A DNA stretch of 64,000 nucleotides from Xiphydria camelus. Lineage: Eukaryota; Arthropoda; Insecta; Hymenoptera; Xiphydriidae. A model generated the notes under the pieces. It did not search any database and had not been told where the DNA came from. It saw only the letters and a program-made list of their open reading frames with translations. The position numbers were made by a program, and so were the translations under genes. Shown one piece after another: positions 55,872-64,000 of this stretch. Every line of letters starts with the position of its first letter. The stretch's first letter is position 1. The stretch is taken from contig OY783191.1 in NCBI GenBank assembly GCA_963678675.1, forward strand, positions 23,063,368 to 23,127,367, given 5' to 3'.

Positions 55872-57272
55872 CTGGATTATCTCAACGGGAAAACATTTTA
55901 GAGAAAAATGTTTAATACAAAACTTTAAGGATTTTCCCTTGGCTACCCAGTGGTCGTATTGGATTTGACCTTGACCGTGACCTTTAAGGTAATATCAAAT
56001 GCCTTCATAAACCGTTCATCCGATTGCGATGAAACTTTGGGGAATGGTTGGACGCATGCCCGTGAAGGTTTCTGAGTTAGTAAATCTTATACAGGGGGTT
56101 CAAAAAGTACCGGTACTGATCATTATTATGCCTTCCTAAACCGTTCATCCGATTGCGATGAAAAGTTGGGGAATGGTTGGACGCATGCCCGCGATGGTTT
56201 CTGAGTTAGTAAATCTTATACAGGGTGTTCAAAAAGTACCGGTACGGATGATTATTATGCCTTCCTAAACCGTTCATCCGATTGCGATGAAAAGTTGGGG
56301 AATGGTTGGACGCATGCCCGCGAAGGTTTCTGAGTTAGTAAATCTTATACAGGGTGTTAAAAAAGTACCGGTAAGGATGATTATTATGCCTTCCTAAACC
56401 GTTCATCCGATTGCGATGAAAATTTGGGGAACAGTTGGACGCATATCCGTGAAGGATTGAGTTAGTAAATCTTATACAGGGTGTTCAAAAAGTATCGGTA
56501 CGGATGATTATTATGCCTTCCTAAACCGTTCATCCTATTGCGATGAAACTTTGGGGAATAGTTGGACGCATGCCCGCGAAGGTTTCTGAGTTAGTAAATC
56601 TTATAAAAGGTGTTCAAAAAGTACCGGTACTGATGATTATTATGCCTTCCAAAACCGTTCATCCGATTGCGATGAAAAGTTGGGGAATGGTTGGACGCAT
56701 GCCCGCGAAGGTTTCTGAGTTAGTAAATCTTATACAGGGTGTTCAAAAAGTACCGGTACGGATGATTATTATGCCTTCCTAAACCGGTCATCCGATTGCG
56801 ATGGAAATTTGGGGAATGGTTGGACGCATGCCCGCGAAGGTTTCTGAGTTAGTAAATCTTATAAAAGGTGTTCAAAAAGTACCGGTACTGATGATTATTA
56901 TGCCTTTCTAAACCGTTCATCCGATTGCGATGAAAATTTGGTGAACAGTTGGACGCATATCCGCGAAGGTTTCTGAGATAGTAAATCTTATATAGGGTGT
57001 TCAAAAAGTCGAACTATACTTGACCTAAATTTGACCTCCGCTGACAATAAAGGTAACATGAAAAAAATGGTCAAGGATACATTTGAACGTGAAAAAAAAT
57101 TAATTTGACCTTGATATAACCTTGAAGGTCATGGTCAAGGTCAAATCCAATATGACCATTGCGAAGCCCGGGAGAAATACTAAAAGTTTTGTATTAAAAA
57201 TGTATTTAAACAATGGTGGACGGACATAATCAATCCACAATCTACCCGTGCGAAGCCGGGACGGGCTGCTAG
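55872..57272 (+). mobile_element. Helitron, non-autonomous, 3' end at 57272
   Basis: Same 3' hairpin and CTAG (57269-57272). It starts internally at sequence equal to ~32343 of the 32-kb Helitron, so the 5' terminus is missing. Eight tandem units fill most of it. Inverse counterpart of 858-2180. Confidence 0.8.
55990..57000 (+). repeat. Helitron internal minisatellite, 8 units
   Basis: Same ~122-131-bp unit as 1136-2178, with matching variant order read backwards (including the shortened 'gaaggattgagttag' unit), which shows that the array was copied whole. Confidence 0.85.
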
Positions 57273-57289
57273 TAAGTTATAAATCTAAT

Positions 57290-57901
57290 ATAATAATAAT
57301 AAATATTTTATTATAGAAAAAATTAAACTTATTTATGTCGAACTACGACGTCATATTCCCCAATTAAACTCGAACCGCAGATAATTGTAAGATGTTTACA
57401 CATCCTCCGTGAGTACAACGGCACTCACACCTTTTTTTTATTTCATATTAACAAGCGCGTCCGAGGATCGAAATAAACGCGAGGGAAATCGTTTCACGAA
57501 TGGAAATATTTTATTAACTTGGAAAACCATAACCAAACTTTCAAGGAATCTATTCTCTCAAACACTCTCACATACATTTGATGGCGTATGCGTGTTGTCG
57601 CATCTGTGTATGCATTTGCAATCATGGCCGCCTATCGCCGAAGATAGGTGGAATTAGTGTGACATTTTGACATATATATATTGGCCGAGAAATCGAATTT
57701 TCGACTTTTAGGCGCAAGAGGCGTGGCTCCGCATTGTAATGAAGAATCTCTGTTAATATGGTACTTATAACATTTATTCTGGTCTCTATCAATAGAGAAT
57801 ACTCAATTTATATGGCGTAACTAAGCATAATTTTGGTTATAACCATATATTTACTGAGAAAATTCGATATAAAATTTGAGGAATGAAGGGGGGGCAGACA
57901 T
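57290..57901 (-). repeat. Interspersed repeat family A, copy 3
   Basis: Inverse of 1-368 and of 17640-18075. Retains the ~340-bp segment (57436-57775) absent from copy 1 and lacks the foldback MITE. Truncated at 57901 next to the piggyBac TTAA. Confidence 0.75.
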
Positions 57902-57905
57902 TTAA

Positions 57906-58446
57906 CCCGCGATCACTCCCGCTGTTAATTATTACGCCGTTACTCGCGTGTTAGATTTTATCTAACATATGAATTTTGAAATATTTTTTATAGAAACAAA
58001 ATACAATGTAGTATTTTTCTTAATATTTATTAAAGAAACATAAAGTACATTCGTAAAATAAACAAAATTTCGCATTTGGGCCATTAAAAGGAACCATTAA
58101 TTAAACAAACAAAACCGTAATAAAAATGAAATGAACAAAATCGCAGTCAAAAAGACAACCAAAATAGTGTAATCAATCTATTCGTCTTCTTGCATAACGC
58201 AGTCCTGGCACAAAACTGTAGATTTTATCGTATGTTCCTTACAAATAGGCTTGAAGCATACATGACAGTGGTCATTTGTAAATCTATTTGACGATGGTTG
58301 GCAAGACCTAATGGGGGGGGGAGGGTACTACGATAGATGAACTAGGCATTCATGAATCGACGTTGCCGCACGGTCATTATTGGTCTTTTACTGAAGGAAA
58401 ATGTTAAAATGTTAAAAACAAATCTAACAGCGCTAGTGATCGCGGG
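57906..58446 (-). mobile_element. Internally deleted piggyBac element, TTAA flanks
   Basis: TTAA CCCGCGATCACT ... AGTGATCGCGGG TTAA: TTAA at 57902-57905 and 58447-58450 and ~20-bp TIRs. The inside keeps only the transposase's C-terminal coding end. Canonical piggyBac organisation. Confidence 0.9.
58178..58309 (-). pseudogene. PiggyBac transposase, C-terminal Cys-rich domain only
   Basis: The minus strand reads HCHVCFKPICKEH, then CQDCVMQEDE and stop: the cross-braced Cys/His zinc domain at the end of piggyBac transposases that binds the TIR-adjacent DNA. Upstream a G-tract and deletion remove the catalytic domain. The frame has no stop in 43 codons, so the loss may be recent. Confidence 0.8.
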
Positions 58447-58450
58447 TTAA

Positions 58451-59225
58451 GTACAAATAAACTCTTCTCTCAGTGTAGCTGATAAGGCAGTAACCGTTTT
58501 AATACTAAACAGTTGAAAAACTCATCGAGAGATCGAAGCTTTGGTGTTCGTTCTGGTGTAAGTAATCATAATCATATTTCTTATTATGTATATAGAAAGT
58601 ATGTTTACATAACTATAAAATGACGTGCTTGTTCTAAAGATTCATGTTATCGTCCTTGTTTGGCCACCCGTGTTCGATAATTCGTTAAAATTTCCTAGAT
58701 TGAACCACATTCAATTGCCTGGATTGGACGTAAGTTTAGCCAAGCGGCGATACAATAATAAACCAAAAATTAATTTTGTACGTATTTCTTTTACTATTTT
58801 GCTGAATGAACTAATATTGATAGCTTAAATAATTGTATCTTTACAGTTTACATTTCCTAGAAAAATACCTTCCAGTAATGATATTTTAATGTAGGTATTT
58901 ACTTTAATTTATCCCCCCCCCCTTCGTGGTATTCCTTCTTTTTTCAATTTAGACAGCACTTCAATGTAGGAATCTGTCAGTTCATTCTAGGCAATCAGTT
59001 TTCTTGATTTGATCGAATACAGATTTTCAGTTTTTGTGGTTTCTTAATTTTTTAAGATATTTTCTGGAAAATTCAATTGCATCAGTTAAAAGCATATACC
59101 GGGTGTTCATGCCCAGGCACCGAGACTGGGTGGAGCTTAATTCAATGTCCCGCATACGCAGACTAATAGTGGCCGTGCCACCAGTACGGCCATCTGTATT
59201 GACCGGTAATCGAACTGCATAGATC
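58451..59225. other. No gene recognised
   Basis: An open frame at 58625-58828 and a GC-richer patch at 59095-59220 ('gcatataccgggtgttcatg') have no recognisable family. Confidence 0.35.
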
Positions 59226-59229
59226 TTAA

Positions 59230-59728
59230 GGTTTCTCGAGCGGTACAAGGGCTTTTTCCCTGCTAAAAGTTAGTCCACTGAAGTACAGTAACACTATAAA
59301 GTATGTTCTTCGTGCGATGTGGCAACAATGTTTGACGTAGTAGTTTGTGTGTATCTGTGAGTTAAAAAATGGAGCCCAAAACATGTGGTCATGCATCTGT
59401 ACGTCATGCAACGTTGCCACATTGACTTATCAAAGGTTAAATTTATAAAGAACAACTAACAGAAAAATAACGGGTTTCTTAATGAACATGAAAATTGGTA
59501 TAGATGATTTTAGTTCATTAAACTTGCTGTTCAAAAAATTGCAGAATTTTTTCACTATTTTTCTCAGAAATATCGCGGTTTATTGGTTATAACCCATAAG
59601 AACACATGTTATTTTGTTATTCAAAAATCTTTGCAACGAGCTTCTTAAAAGTCTTGAAATTTTAACTGAATTTTTTTTATTTCAATCTACCGAATGCAAT
59701 CATTTTCAAGCATTTCTCAATATTTCCG
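59230..59728 (-). mobile_element. TTAA MITE, copy 2, one end lost
   Basis: TTAA at 59226-59229, then GGTTTCTCGAGCGG; inverse of 37750-38260 across ~490 bp. The far terminus is missing after 'tttctcaatattt'. Confidence 0.75.
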
Positions 59729-60371
59729 TGTGAAAATCATTTAGTTATACAAGCGAGTGGTCTACAGTTAATCTGGAGAGCGCGCGTGTCGGAAGTTACG
59801 CAGTGTATGCCGGCTATTTAGGTCAGAGAGAGGGAAGTTATTTTTGATAACATGGTGCTCGTGGGACAAAATGCCCTAAAGCTGATTTATGCGGGATTAT
59901 TTAGCTGTTTTGGTCCAGATTAACATACTAAAAGTCCCCATCCCTCCGAGGGTGCAAACAACCCCAAAACTACCCCTAAAGGTACATTTTTTTAGTTCTT
60001 ATCAAATATCTCAAAAACTACTCCTTTTTTTTTTTAAATGCAAGAGACCAAAATGAAAGCCAATAAAATTACCTACAATTTGGTGTATATATGTACACAA
60101 TTTGAATAAACCAGTGGCGTACAGCAAGTGTCAAAAGTCATGAAATATTTTTCGGCCTTCAAAAAAAATACTTTTCTCAGCGTAAATGCCATCGAATTAT
60201 TTTCCCATGTAAAAGTACTCAAAAATAAAGAACAAATAGTATTAAATCAATAAAGTTAGGTATTTTTTTTATTTCAAAGTGTTTCTGAAATGTAAGAAAT
60301 TTTACAATCGGCCCTTCATTACGTAATAGGCGTATGCTAGGCGGCTAAATGCAAGTGAAGACGGATAACAT

Positions 60372-61370
60372 TTGGCCTTTCTACAATTAGTCTTACGGTT
60401 AATAGACCACAACATGGCAATCATTAATAGGCCCCGATTTAAAAAAAATGAAAACAATAAAAAGTTGTTTATTTCACAACTAAGCCAACATCTCGAAACA
60501 GCTGATATTAAAGTTTTCCAAGCACATGGGGATGCATATACACTCATAGCGGAGAAAGTTCTTGAAGCAAGAAAGTTAGAAAAATGGGTAACATTGGTTG
60601 GTGAAGACACTGATTTAATGGTATTACTGTTATTCAAATCAAAAACGGACAATATTTATATGTTAAGACCCGGCAGCACTACAAAACCTAATAAAACAAC
60701 GAACATAAATGCGCTTCAAAATAAGATAGATACTATGCGCGTGCTTCGATTTTATTTTCCTATACCGTTTTTGGATGTGATACTACCTCGGCAATTTATA
60801 AAAAAGGAAAGTTGTCTACATATAGGCTTTCAGAGAAACATCAGGACCGAAAAGCCAAAGTAGCCATTTTTTAAATCCCACTGTAGACAAGAAGGATATA
60901 ATCGCTATTGGAGAAGAGTTTCTATTGGCTCTGTATGATGTCGGAAAGTCAGTAAAAACGCTAAATCAGCTACGCTTTTTCAAATTTCACAACAATGCAT
61001 CAAGACAGAGTTTAAGTGCAAACTTCTCATTAACTTTTTTACCACCAACATCAGATGCAGCCGCTCAGCACAATTTGCGGGTATATTACCAAATCCAGGA
61101 ATGGCTGGAAAATGAGTTGGAAGCTACCTCTTGGGGATGGAGAAAGCAGGGAGAACTTCTTTTACCAATAACGCGACCGACAAACCAATTACACCAGAAT
61201 TCATCCTAAAATTGATATTCTGTAACTGTAAGACTGATTGTGGAAAGCTGTGTAAGTGTAAGAAATCTGGTCTAAAATGTTCAAATCTGTGTGGGCAATG
61301 TCAAGGACAGTCTTGTAGCCATATATTTCAACCCACTGAAAACGAAGACGACGAAGAAGATTTGATCTAG
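60372..61370 (+). pseudogene. PIN-like 'GCDTTS' protein with C-terminal CXC (tesmin/TSO1) domain
   Basis: Relative of 7855-9967. The first frame has ADIKVFQAHGDAYTLIAEKV (like EADTKI...HA), LVGEDTDLMVLLL (acidic motif), and after a shift near 60750 FGCDTTSAIYKKGKL. After more shifts a frame from ~61131 ends in PITPEFILKLIFCNCKTDC with the Cys-rich repeat CKCKKSGLKC...CGQCQGQSC (61221-61316) and an acidic tail. CXC domains bind DNA in tesmin/LIN54 proteins. A nuclease-like fold joined to a DNA-binding CXC would suit a mobility enzyme, but no activity is known to me. Three or more frameshifts and missing N-terminal parts make it inactive. It is the only gene between the TIRs. Confidence 0.65.
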
Positions 61371-61387
61371 ATTTTTTATTGTACATA

Positions 61388-61624
61388 TCGATGGCTTAGG
61401 CGCAATAGGTCATAACCCACAAAGCGTTTTTAACGCCATTTGATTGTAACCCTCAAAAGTATGTCCCTACAATATATCGTAAGCCTTATCTCCATTTAAA
61501 AGGCTCTCTATTTTATTATTTCAAAAGGTCGTATGCCCAGCGAATATTGTCACTGTGAAGTTTTTTGTGTCTCCTGTAAAATTTACTGTTTCGGGGATAC
61601 GACCTATTGCGCCTAAGCCATCGA
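61388..61624. mobile_element. 237-bp MITE with ~34-bp TIRs, TA duplication
   Basis: TCGATGGCTTAGGCGCAATA and its inverse; TA at 61386-61387 and 61625-61626. Inserted 17 bp after the CXC gene's stop codon, so it did not break the gene. Confidence 0.85.
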
Positions 61625-61694
61625 TATACTCTAATGTAAGTACGAGTATTGAATGTACATTGTTTCTTGAGCATAGGAAAATAAATATTTGATA

Positions 61695-62977
61695 CCGTAA
61701 AGTGGGGTTACTTTGCTCCACTTTTAATATGAATGAAACAAAATGCTGTATAAGAATGTATTTGAAATAGTTACAATTCTAACATTTTTAAATATGGTAA
61801 TGTCAGGTTCATATAGTAACCTTTTGGAACATTTTATCACAAAAAGTCTCTCCAGGATATATATATTTCTTAATTAAAAGTGGCGTAAACCATACCAATG
61901 GGTGGGGTAACTTTGCGCCACCTAATAATACTGGCTGTGACACAGGATACATTTATCTGTGGAACAATGTAACACCTCCGGTAAGAAGACATTACACCAT
62001 TTTATGTATTAAGTAGAAAAAAAAATTTTTTTGCTGCATTTTGATTCAAAAACGAGGAAAATCAAAATAAAAACTTTTATTCGATGTTTTATTACTGAAA
62101 GGAACAGTACATATTCGTAAAAACTAGGTAGAAATATCTTTTAAAAGAAATAATGAATATCCAGCTAAGACCACCATAATTTTAACTCCGGAACGTTAAA
62201 AAATCCTCTTTTAGATATTTGTACGGGTGTTTTTACGGATCCTAATACGTCATCCCACGAGTAGGTCATTTGGTCCAGTTTTTGGGGCCATTTCCATGCT
62301 TTTAATGATTTTTGCATTGCTTTGATGGTGACTTCTTGGTTATTAAAGCTAACAATTTCACCTGGAAATATTTCCCCTTCATATATAATCTTGCATTAGA
62401 TCCAATGCAATTTTCGACCACCGTCGGTAAAAACTGTCCAAGTCTTGTTGCGCTTGCTGTCAGACATACGTTACGAGATACTTTGCGCTATTAACTGAAA
62501 AACCATGCAACGCAAGTTTTTACAAATAAGTATTGGGCTACTTTGCGCCAGTAGTCAGGTGGAGCAAAGTATCCCCATATTTACAAGATTTTACCCGTTA
62601 AAGAATTCTTTTCTGTCACATGTTTACAGGTTATATTTCAAACAAACTACATATGGTAACTACAAAATACTATATCAAAGACACTATATATACATATTTA
62701 CCTGTTTTATGACTGAAGGCGAACACGATTCGACAAGATTTTTACGACGCACTTATACTCAAGTTTTTCTCTATAATATTTACTGTGCAACCACAACACT
62801 TTAGAATGACTGGAACGCATCCACTCAAGGTCTAATCAATGTCTATATATGCAACTTCTAATACAGCGGTGCGATAGTCAATTATTTACTGCGTGTCTCT
62901 GTCAATAAAACTTATAACCTTTTCTTGCAAGTGGCGCAAAGTATCCCCCTATAGAGCAGAATAACCCCACTTTACGG
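61695..62977 (-). mobile_element. Pogo-like element with CCGTAAAGTGGGG termini, TA duplication
   Basis: CCGTAAAGTGGGGTTACTTT at 61695 and CCCCACTTTACGG ending at 62977; TA on both sides. The motif GGGG(T/A)(T/A)ACTTTGC(G/T)CCAC recurs inside at ~61711, 61905, 62525, 62560 (inverse) and 62930 (inverse). Holds a pogo-like transposase tail on the minus strand. Confidence 0.8.
62165..62395 (-). pseudogene. Pogo-like transposase C-terminal tail
   Basis: The minus strand reads KIIYEGEIFPGEIVSF, then AMQKSLKAWKWPQKLDQMTY and WDDVLGSV, ending NVPELKLWWS and stop. The YxGxxFPGEV and WKWPxxxDxxxY pattern is known from C-termini of pogo/Tc1-related insect transposases, which agrees with the TA target. 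The ~73 codons are open; the DDE core is deleted upstream, where 'tctaatgcaag' gives a stop. Confidence 0.6.
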
Positions 62978-63706
62978 TATATACTTTTAGTATAATAGAT
63001 ACCTACGATTCTTTAGCCATATTAATAGCCATTTTTGAATCGACTTTAAAACTTCACTACACGCCACTGCCCTAATTTTGATTGGATTTTCTCCAAGTGA
63101 TAAATAATTTAAACTTCAATTGTTCTAAACAGAACAATTCAAACCAATTACATCACTTTTGAGTATTAAAAAATCTGTATCGTTTTCGGACACTTGCTGC
63201 ACTCCACTAACGTAACATATTTTGACATACATACATACATATACCTATATATGTTTATTTTATATTTATATTTTATTTTTTATATACCTATATTTATATT
63301 TATTATAGATATATATTTTTTACTTTTTTCGCAATATTTTAACATTCCATTGTCTTAAATAAACTAACTAGGAGTATTTTTACTGCGTAAAACGTAATAT
63401 TGAGGGTGGATGTACGTTTCGCAATTTTAAACGCTTCCAGCCCGCCACTGGTTTCCAAAAAATTATGCACTGCTGTATACCATTTTATAGGTAATTTTAT
63501 TGGCTTTCATTTTGGCCCCTTTCATTTCTTCAAAAAAAAGAGCCGTTTTTAAGATATTTGAGAAAAACTAAAAAAATGTACCTTTAGGGGTAGTTTTGGG
63601 GTTGTTTACACCCTCGGAGGGATGGGGACTTTTAGTATGTTAATCAGGGCCACAAAAGCTAAATAATCCCGCATAAATCAGCTTTAAGGCATTTTGTTCC
63701 ACGAGC

Positions 63707-64000
63707 GATCTTAATTGCACTGGCCTAATTCCGGAGTACGTTTAGATGGAATCGGCGAATACACCGGATCGCGCAAGCACGCGATGCTCGACGATTACTT
63801 CAGATTACACTCACTGGCAGACACTCACTTGCGATATTCACTCACGCACTGCCCGATCCGGCTCGAAGGACCAATATGCCAGGCAATATAGGCCAAGAAA
63901 GGAGGTGTAGGCGAAATAATTCGCGGAAAGCTGGAAATGGTTTTAATCTTTTCATTTGCATATAAAAAGAGTTTTTTAAAGTTTGCACCAATTTTATGCT
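63707..64000. other. Nothing recognised
   Basis: Moderate-GC sequence with no repeat shared with the rest of the window and no ORF of note. Confidence 0.4.

Larger units (their letters stand above)
59857..63706 (+). mobile_element. 3.85-kb TIR element carrying a PIN-like/CXC gene
   Basis: 262-bp TIRs (59857-60118 and 63444-63706) start GCTCGTGG(G/A)ACAAAATGCC and include 'cccatccctccgagggtg' and 'ggtaattttattggctttca'. Between them are the broken gene 60372-61370 and two later TA-flanked insertions. A target duplication could not be fixed. No recognised transposase is inside, so the PIN-like/CXC protein is the only candidate for a mobility function. Confidence 0.75.

Overview
This window reads as repeat-rich, AT-rich genomic DNA from an arthropod, most likely an insect. 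The support is eukaryotic: spliced transposase genes with GT-AG introns, Helitron, piggyBac, pogo, mariner, PIF/Harbinger-like and non-LTR retrotransposon remnants, and a short run of the insect telomere unit TTAGG. I cannot resolve the order. I see no convincing host gene and no bacterial features. Almost everything recognisable is mobile DNA or its debris, often nested.

Layout. 1-2180: interspersed repeat A (interrupted by a TA-inserted foldback MITE) joined to a reverse-strand Helitron; the same unit recurs inverted at 55872-57901. 2181-5943: a pogo/CENP-B-like transposon with ~880-bp terminal inverted repeats (TIRs) and a transposase broken by one indel. 6106-7562: a foldback element with a tRNA-like Pol III promoter in each arm and a 3 x 153 bp CRE-containing array in the middle. 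7848-10477: a decayed element with a PIN-like 'GCDTTS' protein. 10.7-16 kb: palindromes, a small MITE and a three-armed foldback. 16.8-18.1 kb: a CT minisatellite, a YADD reverse transcriptase remnant and repeat A copy 2. 18.1-25.4 kb: hairpin repeat family B, foldback family C and fragments of a mariner/IS630-like transposase, with clean insertions inside. 26.3-27.9 kb: two TA-flanked foldback elements. 27.9-29.2 kb: about 324 uninterrupted GTAT units.

29270-32090 is the best-preserved gene: a complete-looking transposon with a two-exon 662-aa DDE-like transposase, 31-bp TIRs and subterminal copies of the terminal motif. It is followed by a Helitron with a PIF1-helicase tail (32181-33776), a second Helitron-like repeat, and a short TIR element with a MADF remnant (34801-35460). 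37.7-40.4 kb holds a TTAA MITE, a mariner C-terminus, a MULE-like remnant and a Tc1/mariner-like fragment. 40575-45365 is a ~4.8-kb palindrome built from the same B and C modules as 18-25 kb, split by a TTA-flanked MITE. 49.2-54.9 kb is another B block split by a 4.6-kb THAP/DDE_4-type element with two tail-to-tail transposase remnants. 57.9-58.4 kb is a deleted piggyBac. 59857-63706 is a 3.85-kb element with 262-bp TIRs, carrying a PIN-like plus CXC (tesmin/TSO1) gene and containing two further TA-flanked elements, one with a pogo-like C-terminus.

The genes do not form a pathway. Each protein would act on the termini around it. Because several repeats occur both with and without an insertion, the window itself gives empty-site evidence for target duplications (TA three times, TTA once, TAA probably once). 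All family names come from motif recognition by eye; no database search was possible.
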